Source: Stappia sp. (GTDB lineage: Bacteria > Pseudomonadota > Alphaproteobacteria > Rhizobiales > Stappiaceae). From it: a stretch of 64,000 bases of DNA. The translations under genes were made by a program, and so were the position numbers. Every line of letters starts with the position of its first letter. Position 1 is the first letter of the stretch. Below are positions 25,848 through 33,801 of this stretch, in pieces. The notes beneath the pieces were generated by a model. The model was not told where the DNA came from. It did not search any database and worked only from the letters and a program-made list of their open reading frames with translations. Location of the stretch: assembly GCF_040110915.1 (NCBI RefSeq), contig NZ_CP157793.1, forward strand, positions 2,864,939 to 2,928,938, given 5' to 3'.

Positions 25848-26462
25848 TCAGCGGCTCAACGCGGTCATCGCGCCGGCTCCGACAAGACAGCTCGCGCCGA
25901 TCCGGTTGACCGCGCGAAACCGCGTGGGCTTGCGAAGCTGGCGCGATACCGAGGTGGCAAGCAGGATCCAGAGCCCGTTGCTGATCACGACAAGCGTCAG
26001 GAAGGTTGCCTCCAGCAGAAGGATCTGAGGCACCAGAGGGCGGTCGGGCGCGATGAACTGCGGCAGAAAGGCCACGAAGAACACGATGTCCTTCGGGTTG
26101 AACGCCGTGACGAGGAACGCGTCGCGCAGCGCCCGCCACCCGTGTCGTCCGTCGGGCGCCGCGACGCAAACGCCGCCCTCCGCCCCACGCCAGGTCGAGA
26201 TCCCGAGCCAGACCAGATAGGCCGCGCCCGCCAGCTTGAGCGCGAGGAACATCTCCGCCGATGCGGCAAGGACGGCTCCGGCGCCGAGGAGAGACACCGA
26301 CATGGCGACGAAGTCTCCCAGCACCACGCCGGGAACGGCCGCGGCCGCCACACGTCCGCCGTGACCGAGCGTATAGCCGATCAGCAGCATGACCACCGGA
26401 CCAGGAACCGCGAGCAGCGCGAGGCTCGCGCCGGCAAAGGCAATCCACGTGTAGACATCCAT
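25848..26462 (-). CDS. LysE family exporter
   Basis: A 204-residue LysE/RhtB-type membrane protein with about six helices. The N-terminal motif ASLALLAVPGPVVMLLIGYTLGHG includes the Pro-Gly-Pro signature of the family, and FLVTAFNPKDIVFFVAFLPQFI contains the conserved NPK. It probably exports amino acids or derivatives. It is divergent from a LysR regulator gene (102 bp gap with a repeated TTC-N6-GAA motif), the usual local-regulator arrangement. The 3' end converges with the histidine kinase gene. Confidence 0.9.
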   Translation of the reverse strand: MDVYTWIAFAGASLALLAVPGPVVMLLIGYTLGHGGRVAAAAVPGVVLGDFVAMSVSLLGAGAVLAASAEMFLALKLAGAAYLVWLGISTWRGAEGGVCVAAPDGRHGWRALRDAFLVTAFNPKDIVFFVAFLPQFIAPDRPLVPQILLLEATFLTLVVISNGLWILLATSVSRQLRKPTRFRAVNRIGASCLVGAGAMTALSR

Positions 26463-26522
26463 GACGTTCTCCCTTCGCCAACACCGCGTGTGTCCAGAAC
26501 GCTAGGGGCGAACGCGCGCCAA

Positions 26523-26550
26523 TTCACGCTTGAAGGAGTTCCGCGGTGAA
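26523..26550. promoter_or_regulatory. Two TTC-N6-GAA motifs in the LysE/LysR divergent region
   Basis: TTC-N6-GAA occurs at 26523-26534 and again at 26539-26550, a 16-bp period, in the short gap between the exporter and LysR genes and 15 bp before the LysR ATG. Such repeated dyads fit a site for the neighbouring LysR protein, which would repress itself and activate the exporter; this is inferred. Confidence 0.4.
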
Positions 26551-26564
26551 AGCCAAACTACGGC

Positions 26565-27431
26565 ATGGAGTGGACACGAATGCCCTCGCTGGCCGCCCTG
26601 CGCGCCTTCGACTGCGTTGCCCGCGCACGCAGTTACGCCGCCGCGGCGACCGTGCTGAACGTCACCGAAGCGGCGTTGCGGCAGCACGTTCGGCGTCTTG
26701 AGAACCAGATCGGACAGCCACTGGTCGAGCGGAGCGGACGCGGTATTGTCCTGACGCAAGCCGGAGAGATCCTCGCCGAAACGACGCGGGAGGGATTCGA
26801 CACGCTCAAGGCCGGGGTCGCGTCTCTCACGGCCGACGAGGACCGGCGCCCCTTGCGGATCGCGCTTCCTCCCTCCTTCGCCGAAACCTGGCTGATGCCG
26901 CGTCTCGGGGATTTCTGGGCCCACCATCCCGAAATCAATCTCGAACTCGTGCCCAGTCTGAAAATCGTCGACCTGCGAGCGGACCGGTTCGACATGGCAA
27001 TTCGCTACGGCGAAGGGGAGTGGCCGGGCGTTACCTGCACACGGCTCGCCCCTGCCGACTATCTGGTCGTCGCACGGCCCGATGTCGCCGGAGCCACGCC
27101 GGCCCGCACCGCCGCCGATCTCGCGGATCGGTGCTGGTTGTTCGAGCGCGATCGCGTGGAGCACAGGCGATGGAGCGCGGCGCACGGTATCGACTTCGAC
27201 GCGCCCCATCACCGGCACTTTCCGACCAATTCCCTCGTACTCTCGGCCCTGCACGCCGGACAGGGGCTTTCCCTACAGGCCCGTGCGCTGGTGCAAGGCG
27301 ACATCGACACGGGTCGCCTCGCCATTCTCTTCGACGATCCCGCGAGCCACCTCGCCTATTACATCGTCACGCGGGGTGATCCTCGCTTGCCGCTGCGTCG
27401 GTTCATCGCATGGCTGAAACGCGCCGCCTGA
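26565..27431 (+). CDS. LysR family transcriptional regulator (GcvA-like)
   Basis: A 288-residue LysR protein: N-terminal helix-turn-helix PSLAALRAFDCVARARSYAAAATVLNVTEAALRQHVRRLENQIGQPL and a periplasmic-binding-protein-like effector domain (IALPPSFAETWLMPRLGDF, DMAIRYGEGEWPG). The wording of both parts places it in the GcvA/amino-acid-related branch. It is divergent from a LysE exporter and most likely controls it in response to its substrate. The start at ATG 26565 is near an alternative at 26580; the longer one is kept. Confidence 0.91.
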   Translation: MEWTRMPSLAALRAFDCVARARSYAAAATVLNVTEAALRQHVRRLENQIGQPLVERSGRGIVLTQAGEILAETTREGFDTLKAGVASLTADEDRRPLRIALPPSFAETWLMPRLGDFWAHHPEINLELVPSLKIVDLRADRFDMAIRYGEGEWPGVTCTRLAPADYLVVARPDVAGATPARTAADLADRCWLFERDRVEHRRWSAAHGIDFDAPHHRHFPTNSLVLSALHAGQGLSLQARALVQGDIDTGRLAILFDDPASHLAYYIVTRGDPRLPLRRFIAWLKRAA

Positions 27432-27460
27432 CGCGCGACCCCGTGCGTCACAAACCACGC

Positions 27461-27829
27461 TCAGTAAAGCCGGCCGCCGATCGGCACGTCCTTGTCGGGC
27501 GCGAGCAGCACCACCTCGCCGTCCGCATCCGGCACGCCCAGCGTCAGCACCTCCGACATGATCGGGCCGATCTGGCGCGGCGGGAAATTGACCACGGCCA
27601 TCACCAGCCGGCCTTCCAGCGTCTCCGGCGTGTAGTGGCGGGTGATCTGCGCGGAGGATTTCTTGATGCCGATCTCCGGCCCGAAATCGATGCGCAGCTT
27701 GTAGGCGGGCTTGCGCGCTTCCGGGAACGGCGCCGCCTCCACGATGCGGCCGACGCGAATGTCCACTTTCAGAAAATCGTCGAAGGACAGCGCCGGCGCG
27801 GCGCCGGCGGAAGAAATCATGTCGCTCAT
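27461..27829 (-). CDS. tRNA-binding-domain protein, CsaA-like
   Basis: A 122-residue single OB-fold protein of the tRNA_bind/CsaA type: FDDFLKVDIRVGRIVEAAPFPEARKPAYKLRIDFG, SSAQITRHYTPETLEGRLVMAVVNFPPRQIG and a C-terminal end VPIGGRLY. CsaA of Bacillus is reported as an export-related chaperone; the domain itself binds tRNA. ATG 27829 is preferred to starts up to 29 codons upstream because homology begins there. It is the last gene of a minus-strand run after the TetR-type gene, with a 155-bp gap. Confidence 0.85.
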   Translation of the reverse strand: MSDMISSAGAAPALSFDDFLKVDIRVGRIVEAAPFPEARKPAYKLRIDFGPEIGIKKSSAQITRHYTPETLEGRLVMAVVNFPPRQIGPIMSEVLTLGVPDADGEVVLLAPDKDVPIGGRLY

Positions 27830-27984
27830 GATGGAAACCTGACGGTCTACGAGAGGAAAACTCCGCGCGGATCGGAACCGCTCACGGCGGGAACGGAGAT
27901 CCGCATCGGACAACAAGAAGGGATCCCGAAGACACTCTCATCCGGGATCGACCTGCTGCGCGCCGCCACAACGCAGATTACACG

Positions 27985-28674
27985 TCAGGCGGAGGCTGGG
28001 GAAGTCCCGTCGTCGTCGTGCGACGCCCGCGCGCCGTCCCCGGCCGCCTCCTTGCGCGCGGCGCGCCGGCGCAGGCCGGAAAACAGCGGATTCATCATCT
28101 TGCCGATGCGGTCGAGCCGGCCGAGCCACACCTCGCCCTCGTCCAGTTCCTTGTCGAGCGCCGACATGGTGCGCGCCAGTCCGGGGTCCTCGTCATCGAG
28201 CCAGACATCGACCACACGGGCGAAGGCGACCACCAGCCCCTGCGCGATGACGCCGGCGCGCGCGCCCGACGAGGGCAGGCCCGCCGCCGTCAGCATCCAG
28301 CGCTGCGAGACCACGGCGGCCGAATTGAGCCGCAGCGCCAGTTGCGGATCGGCCCGCGCGGCGTCCTTGAGGGCCCTGATCGCGTCCCGGTGCGGCGCGA
28401 GCGCGTCGAGCCGCGACATCAGCACGTCGAACAGGCGATCCCGGCCCGGCTCGTCGGCCATCTCGGCGTCGATCCCGTCGAGCACCGTCTGGTCGATCTC
28501 CGACAGGAAGGCCTTGAAGCAGGAGAGCTTGGTCGGAAACGCGGCGCGCAGCACGGAGAGCTTGACCCCGGCCTCGGCGGCGAGATCCGCCATGTCGAAC
28601 CCGTGCCAGCCCTTCGCCGCGACCAGGGCGAGAAACGCCGAAACGATCTTTTCCCGTGTCTTCTTCGTCGCCAT
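27985..28674 (-). CDS. TetR/COQ9-like regulator or helper protein
   Basis: A 229-residue protein with a TetR-like N-terminal helix-turn-helix (KKTREKIVSAFLALVAAKGWHGFDMADLAAEAGVKLSVLRAAFPTKLSCFKAFLSEID). The C-terminal helical part (RLFDVLMSRLDALAPHRDAIRAL) recalls COQ9, which shares the TetR fold and binds lipids rather than DNA, so both readings are open. A second start (28695) would add seven residues; ATG 28674 gives MATKKTREK. It follows proC on the same strand by 96 bp. The C-terminal 30 residues are charged and disordered. Confidence 0.75.
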   Translation of the reverse strand: MATKKTREKIVSAFLALVAAKGWHGFDMADLAAEAGVKLSVLRAAFPTKLSCFKAFLSEIDQTVLDGIDAEMADEPGRDRLFDVLMSRLDALAPHRDAIRALKDAARADPQLALRLNSAAVVSQRWMLTAAGLPSSGARAGVIAQGLVVAFARVVDVWLDDEDPGLARTMSALDKELDEGEVWLGRLDRIGKMMNPLFSGLRRRAARKEAAGDGARASHDDDGTSPASA

Positions 28675-28770
28675 CTGTCGTCTCCCGGATGTCACCGCCC
28701 ATCGGCGTTGCGTCTCGATGTCCGATGTGGAGCGAAACCGCCGGTCGTCCAGACCTTGCGGCGAAAGGCG

Positions 28771-29589
28771 TCAGCCGGCCAGGTCCTGCGACCGCCGCCG
28801 GGCGGCGGCCACGGCCCGGTCGAGCACCGGTTGCAGACCGTCGTCGGCCATCAGGACATCGAGCGCGGCGGCGGTGGTGCCGTTCGGCGAGGTCACGTTG
28901 CGGCGCAAGTCGGCGGCCGCGAGGTCCGAGCGATAGAGAAGCTCGCCCGCCCCGCACACGGTCTGGCGCGCCAGCGTCATGGCGAGGTCGCCCGGCAGGC
29001 CGGCCTTTTCTGCTGCCGCCGCGAGGGCTTCGACCAGATAAAACACATAGGCCGGGCCGGAGCCGCTGACGGCGGTCACCGCGTCCATCTGGTCCTCGGT
29101 CTCGATCCAGGCCGAGGTGCCGATGGCGGCGAGCAGCGTGTCGACGGTCGCTTTTTGCACCGCGTCCGTGCGGGCGTTGGCGAAGGCCACGCTCATGCCG
29201 CGGCCGACCTGCGACGGCGTGTTCGGCATCACCCGCACGACGGCCACATCGCCGAAGATACGCTCGAACAGCGCCGCCGGCGTTCCGGCGGCGACCGAGA
29301 TCACCAGCGTGTCCTGCGCGACCAGGGACACGAAGCCCGGCGCGGCATCGGCCATCATCTGCGGCTTGAGCGCGAGCAGCAGCACGCCGGCGGAAAGATC
29401 GTCCGGCGCGCGCTCCGCATGACGGATGCCGTGCTCGGACAGCAGCGCGCGCATCTCGTCGGACGGTGCCGGATCGACGACGACGAGCGACGCCGGATCG
29501 GTTCCGGCCGCGACCCAGCCGGCGAGCATGGCACCGCCCATCTTGCCGGCGCCGACGAGCACCAGCGGTCGCGTCTTGGAAAAACTCAT
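28771..29589 (-). CDS. proC: Pyrroline-5-carboxylate reductase ProC
   Basis: ProC makes proline from pyrroline-5-carboxylate with NAD(P)H. The 272-residue protein has the dinucleotide site LVLVGAGKMGGAML near the N-terminus, the MPNTPSQVGRG motif, and the C-terminal signature DAVTAVSGSGPAYVFYLVEAL and NVTSPNGTTAAAL. The start at 29589 overlaps the ybjN stop (ATGA), so the two are coupled. An upstream extension of 121 codons in frame is only antisense-like sequence and is rejected. Confidence 0.95.
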   Translation of the reverse strand: MSFSKTRPLVLVGAGKMGGAMLAGWVAAGTDPASLVVVDPAPSDEMRALLSEHGIRHAERAPDDLSAGVLLLALKPQMMADAAPGFVSLVAQDTLVISVAAGTPAALFERIFGDVAVVRVMPNTPSQVGRGMSVAFANARTDAVQKATVDTLLAAIGTSAWIETEDQMDAVTAVSGSGPAYVFYLVEALAAAAEKAGLPGDLAMTLARQTVCGAGELLYRSDLAAADLRRNVTSPNGTTAAALDVLMADDGLQPVLDRAVAAARRRSQDLAG

Positions 29590-30086
29590 GCTTCCCCTGC
29601 CGTTTCGAACAAGGCCGTGTCGATCGCCTCGGTGGCGCTCTTGCCCGCCCAGACGACGAACTGAAAGGCCTGATAGTAGCGCTCGCAGGTCTCGAGCGCG
29701 TGGGTCAGAAGTCCCTCGATCTGCGCGGAGGTGGCCTCCGCGCCGCCGGCCAGCAGCAGCGACTGGCGGAAGATCACCACGCCCTCGCGCTTCCAGAGGT
29801 CGAAATGCCCCATCCACAGCTGCTCGTTGACCAGCGCCAGCAGCCGCACGACCTCCGTGCGGCGGGGCTCGGACACCTTCACGTCGAAGGCGCAGGCCAG
29901 ATGCAGCGCTTCCAGATCCTCCATCCAGGAGAAGGAAACGTGGTAGTCGCACCAGCCGCCGGCGACGGAAATCGTGATCTCCTCGTCGCAGGAGCGCTCG
30001 AAGGACCAGTCGTTGATGGCGGCGATATGCTCGATCGTGTCGACGGGATTCGCGGGCCGTTCGAAATCGATGTCGATGAGGCTCAT
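29586..30086 (-). CDS. YbjN domain-containing protein
   Basis: A 166-residue YbjN-family protein with a tetrameric-chaperone-like alpha/beta fold. Segments such as ITISVAGGWCDYHVSFSWMEDLEALHLACAFDVKV and VVRLLALVNEQLWMGHFDLWKREGVVIFRQSLLL are typical. YbjN modulates stress and motility in enterobacteria; in alphaproteobacteria it is regularly encoded just upstream of proC, as here, but its role there is not known. ATG 30086 gives MSLIDIDFERPANP; a TTG 37 codons earlier is unlikely. Confidence 0.88.
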   Translation of the reverse strand: MSLIDIDFERPANPVDTIEHIAAINDWSFERSCDEEITISVAGGWCDYHVSFSWMEDLEALHLACAFDVKVSEPRRTEVVRLLALVNEQLWMGHFDLWKREGVVIFRQSLLLAGGAEATSAQIEGLLTHALETCERYYQAFQFVVWAGKSATEAIDTALFETAGEA

Positions 30087-30404
30087 GTCGTTCCTCCCGG
30101 CTTGCGGGACGGCGGCCGGATGAGGACCGCGCCCGCCCATGTCGGTCCGCAGGACGGTATCCTGCCGTGGAACGAAGACCCGTGCCCGCTGCGACAACTC
30201 GAGCGACGACCCGGCAATTGAAGCGGCCGCGCGCGGTCGCGCGAATCCCCGTCTGTTTTCAGTATACAGGCAGATACGACCGCAAAGATATGTTCACATT
30301 TCCTTTACGGTTTCCCCCTGTGGACGGAAATACCGACGCGACGTTGCGTCACGCGCCCGATATCCGCCCCCCAACCGCAAGCGGCGGATGGCCCGCCGGC
30401 GGGG
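30087..30404. other. Intergenic region upstream of ybjN
   Basis: About 318 bp with no gene. It is GC-rich except for an AT-richer core at about 30255-30325, which is the best place for the ybjN promoter (minus strand). Near the ubiK end there is a GC palindrome (CCCGCCGGCGGG, 30389-30400) that might help terminate ubiK, but without a T-run. Confidence 0.4.
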
Positions 30405-30689
30405 TCAGCTGTCGTTTGCCGGCGGCTCGCGGTCGCCCGGCGCACCGGCGGACGCCTCGAGCTCGGCGACCCGCGCCTCCAGCGCCTCCACCTTGTCGAG
30501 CGCCCTGACCGCCATGTCCTTGACGACGTCGAACTCCTCGCGCTTCACCAGATCCATGTCCGCGAGAAACCGCTCCGCCTGGGCGCGCACGGCCGCTTCG
30601 ACCTCGCGGCGCGCACCCTGGGCGACGCCGGCCGCGTCGGTCATCAGCTTGGCGAAATCGTCGAGGACGCGATTCGGTCCCTGTGTCAT
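30405..30689 (-). CDS. ubiK: UbiK family (BMFP) accessory factor
   Basis: A 94-residue BMFP-domain protein: MTQGPNRVLDDFAKLMTDAAG, then MDLVKREEFDVVKDMAVRALDKVEALEARVAELEA, a coiled coil. UbiK is an accessory protein for aerobic ubiquinone biosynthesis that promotes assembly of the Ubi complex in the cytoplasm and forms trimers through this coil. It is divergent from lgt by 282 bp, a pairing common in this group. Confidence 0.87.
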   Translation of the reverse strand: MTQGPNRVLDDFAKLMTDAAGVAQGARREVEAAVRAQAERFLADMDLVKREEFDVVKDMAVRALDKVEALEARVAELEASAGAPGDREPPANDS

Positions 30690-30971
30690 GACGGCCCTTC
30701 CCTTGAGGCAATCCCGCGGCCCGGCGCGGCTGGTTGATGCTGTCTTCTAGGTAATGCGGTTTGGCGCGTTGCGAAACACCCCGCGCGGGAGATTTTGTCG
30801 CGGCGGTCCTCCCCACCCCGCGCGAGCTGCCGCGCAAGGTCAGGTCCCCGCGCGCAAGACACGCTGTCGTGAGCGCGGGCTGCCCCTCTTGACGCGGGCA
30901 GCGGAACCTCGTCAACGTCGCGCCGACCGACGCGCAGCCCGCTTTCACCGCCCGACTCCCCGGGAGATCCC

Positions 30972-31799
30972 ATGCCGACCCTCGTCCTGCCCTTTCCCTC
31001 GATCGACCCGGTTCTGATCGAGTTCGGCCCCTTCGCGATCCGCTGGTATGCGCTCGCCTATATCGCCGGACTTCTGCTCGGCTGGCGGATGATGCGGTCG
31101 CTGGTCGCCACCGACCGCCATTGGGGCGCCACGCCGCGCCCGACGCTCGCCGACGTCGACGATTTCGTCGTCTACGCCACGCTCGGCACGATCCTCGGCG
31201 GGCGCCTCGGCTATGTGCTGTTCTATGCGCCGGGCTACTACCTGCAAAACCCGCTCGACGCGCTCGCCGTGTGGTCCGGCGGCATGTCGTTCCACGGCGG
31301 CTTTCTGGGCGTCGTCGTCGCCATGATCCTCTTCGCCCGCGCGCGCAAGATCCCGTTGTGGACGCTGTTCGATCTGGCCGGCGTCGTGGCGCCGATCGGC
31401 CTGTTCTTCGGACGGATCGCCAATTTCATCAATGGCGAGCTGTGGGGCCGGGTCACGGACGTGCCCTGGGCAATGGTGTTTCCCGGCGCCGGCGACGCGC
31501 CGCGCCACCCGAGCCAGCTCTACGAAGCCGCCCTTGAGGGGCTGCTGCTCCTGGTCATCGCCCGCATTCTGGTGGCGCGCGGCGGCCTGCAACGTCCCGG
31601 CCTGATCGCCGGCACATTTGCGCTTGGATACGGACTGTCCCGCTCCTTCGTCGAATTCTTCCGCGTTCCCGACGCGCACATCGGCTATCTCGGCCCGGGC
31701 CTGACCATGGGCATCCTGCTGTCGCTGCCGATGATCGCGGTCGGGCTCTGGGCCATCACTCGGGCGCTTTCCCGCCCGGCCGGCGAGACCCGCCCATGA
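30972..31799 (+). CDS. lgt: Prolipoprotein diacylglyceryl transferase Lgt
   Basis: Lgt transfers diacylglycerol from phosphatidylglycerol to the cysteine of lipoprotein precursors in the inner membrane. The 275-residue protein has about seven helices, the IRWYALAYIAGLLLGWR start, GGRLGYVLFY, the HGGFLG motif and the Lgt signature GRIANFINGELWGRVTDVPWAMVFP, followed by RHPSQLYEAALEG. The stop overlaps the next start by four bases (ATGA). A lipoprotein substrate candidate is encoded 3 kb downstream. Confidence 0.96.
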   Translation: MPTLVLPFPSIDPVLIEFGPFAIRWYALAYIAGLLLGWRMMRSLVATDRHWGATPRPTLADVDDFVVYATLGTILGGRLGYVLFYAPGYYLQNPLDALAVWSGGMSFHGGFLGVVVAMILFARARKIPLWTLFDLAGVVAPIGLFFGRIANFINGELWGRVTDVPWAMVFPGAGDAPRHPSQLYEAALEGLLLLVIARILVARGGLQRPGLIAGTFALGYGLSRSFVEFFRVPDAHIGYLGPGLTMGILLSLPMIAVGLWAITRALSRPAGETRP

Positions 31800-32923
31800 C
31801 GGGCGACGGGCTCCGGGACGCGCCCGACACGCCCGAGGCGCCGCTGCTCTCCCGCCTGCGCCGGCTGATCGCGGCGCAGGGGCCGATCTCGGTCGCCGAC
31901 TACATGGCCCTGTGTCTCGGCGATCCGGAGCACGGCTACTATCTCCATGCCGAGCCCTTCGGCGCCTCGGGCGATTTCGTCACCGCGCCGGAGGTCAGCC
32001 AGCTTTTCGGCGAGATCGTCGGCGCCTGGCTGCTGCATGCCTGGCAACGGCTCGGCGTGCCCGACCGGGTGCATCTGGCGGAACTCGGCCCCGGCCGGGG
32101 CACGCTCGCCGCCGACACGATGCGCGTCGCGCGGCTGCGCCCGGCCTTCGCGGACGCGATCACGCTGCATCTGGTGGAGACGAGCCCGCGCCTGCGCGAG
32201 GCCCAGCGCGCGGCGCTGGCACCGCTCGGCGTCACCCCCGTCTGGCACGATACCCAAGACACGCTGCCCGACGACGCGCCGCTGCTTGCGGTCGCCAACG
32301 AGTTTTTCGACGCCCTGCCGATCCGCCAATACGTGCGGCACGAGGGCGTGTGGCGCGAGCGTTGCGTCGGGCTCGACGCGGCGGGCAGCCTGCGCTTCCA
32401 GCTCGGCGCGGGAACGCTCGCCACCAACGACCTGCCTGCCGCGCTTCGCGCAAGCGGCGACGGCACGATCCTCGAGGTCCAGCCCACCGCCAATGCGATC
32501 ATGACAGCGCTCGCCGAGCGCCTCGCGGCGCAGGGCGGCGCGGCGCTGGTCATTGACTACGGCTATGCGGCCACCGCCCCCGGCGACACGCTGCAGGCGG
32601 TCGCCGCCCATGCCTACGCCCCCGTGCTGGCGGAGCCGGGCCGCGCCGATCTGACCGCCCATGTGAATTTCGAGGCGCTCGCCCGCGCCGCATGCCGCCC
32701 CGGGCTCAGCCCCCGCCGGCTGATGACCCAGGGCGATTTCCTGCTCGATCTCGGTCTGCTCGAACGCGCCGGACAACTCGGCGCCGGCAAGGCCCCCGAA
32801 ATCCAGGAGCGGATTCGCCAGGACGTGGAACGCCTTGCCGGCCCCGACCAGATGGGCACCCTGTTCAAGGTGCTGGCACTGGCGCCGCCCGACATCGCGC
32901 TCGCGCCCTTCGATCCGGTGTGA
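31796..32923 (+). CDS. SAM-dependent methyltransferase, MidA/NDUFAF7 family
   Basis: A 375-residue class I methyltransferase of the DUF185/NDUFAF7 (MidA) family. The SAM site is LAELGPGRGTLAADTMR (near residues 98-114), followed by LLAVANEFFDALPIRQYV and the late VIDYGYAATAPGDTLQAV. The mitochondrial relative dimethylates an arginine of complex I subunit NDUFS2 and is needed for assembly, so a role with the NuoD subunit is plausible here. It overlaps lgt by four bases and is followed by pgeF, the usual order in Hyphomicrobiales. Confidence 0.93.
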   Translation: MTGDGLRDAPDTPEAPLLSRLRRLIAAQGPISVADYMALCLGDPEHGYYLHAEPFGASGDFVTAPEVSQLFGEIVGAWLLHAWQRLGVPDRVHLAELGPGRGTLAADTMRVARLRPAFADAITLHLVETSPRLREAQRAALAPLGVTPVWHDTQDTLPDDAPLLAVANEFFDALPIRQYVRHEGVWRERCVGLDAAGSLRFQLGAGTLATNDLPAALRASGDGTILEVQPTANAIMTALAERLAAQGGAALVIDYGYAATAPGDTLQAVAAHAYAPVLAEPGRADLTAHVNFEALARAACRPGLSPRRLMTQGDFLLDLGLLERAGQLGAGKAPEIQERIRQDVERLAGPDQMGTLFKVLALAPPDIALAPFDPV

Positions 32924-33024
32924 TCGACGCCGCGTGACACGCCGCGTGTGAGGCGGTTTGACAGGCCGTGCGCTTGCCCCCACCATCGGCGAAAATTCCA
33001 AGTCCGGCCCAGGTCCCGTTCCCC

Positions 33025-33795
33025 ATGCTCACCTCTCCCGATCTCGCCGGCCTCGACGGCATCGTTCACGGCTTCTTCACCCGCTCCGGCGGCGTGTCGC
33101 GGGGGCTCTACGCCTCGCTCAACGTCGGCCTCGGCTCGCGGGACGAGCGGGCCGCCGTGCTGGAGAACCGCACGCGCGTGGCCAGTCTTCTGGACGTGGC
33201 CCCGGCCGCGCTCGTCTCCCCGCACCAGCACCATTCGGCGGATGCGATCGTCGTCTCCGAGCCCTGGAGCCTCGACGACCAGCCGCGCGGCGACGCCCTC
33301 GTGACCGACCGTCCCGGCATTGCGCTGGGGATCTCGACCGCCGATTGCGGCCCGGTGCTTTTCGCCGATCCGCTCGCCCGGGTCGTCGGCGCGGCACACG
33401 CCGGGTGGCGCGGCGCGCTCACCGGCATTCTCGACGCGACGCTGGTGAAGATGGAAACGCTCGGGGCCCAGCGCGACCGGGTCGTCGCCGTGCTCGGCCC
33501 GACCATCTCGCAGGCGAACTACGAGGTCGACCTCGCCTTTCGCGACCGCTTTCTCACGGCCTCGGCGGACAACGCCGGCTTCTTCACGCCCGAGACCCGG
33601 CCCGGCCATGTCCGCTTCGATCTGCCCGCCTATATCCGCGCCCGCCTCGCCGGCGCCGGCGTCGGGAAGATCGCCGATCTGGAACGCTGCACCTATGCCG
33701 ACGAGGCGAGCTTCTTCTCCTATCGCCGCGCCACCCATCGCGGCGAGGCCGATTACGGCCGCCTGATGTCGGCCATCGCGCTCACCGGAGCCTGA
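33025..33795 (+). CDS. pgeF: PgeF/YfiH family purine nucleoside phosphorylase (laccase-domain protein)
   Basis: A 256-residue protein of the YfiH/LACC1 family, known to act on purine nucleosides (adenosine deaminase/phosphorylase activity) and, in E. coli, to edit peptidoglycan precursors. Metal and substrate residues are conserved: HQHHSADAIVV, STADCGPVLFADP and VVGAAHAGWRGAL. ATG 33025 starts MLTSPDLAGLDGIVHGFFTRSGG, the family N-terminus. The gap after the methyltransferase gene is about 100 bp. Confidence 0.92.
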   Translation: MLTSPDLAGLDGIVHGFFTRSGGVSRGLYASLNVGLGSRDERAAVLENRTRVASLLDVAPAALVSPHQHHSADAIVVSEPWSLDDQPRGDALVTDRPGIALGISTADCGPVLFADPLARVVGAAHAGWRGALTGILDATLVKMETLGAQRDRVVAVLGPTISQANYEVDLAFRDRFLTASADNAGFFTPETRPGHVRFDLPAYIRARLAGAGVGKIADLERCTYADEASFFSYRRATHRGEADYGRLMSAIALTGA

Positions 33796-33801
33796 CCCGT
33801 C

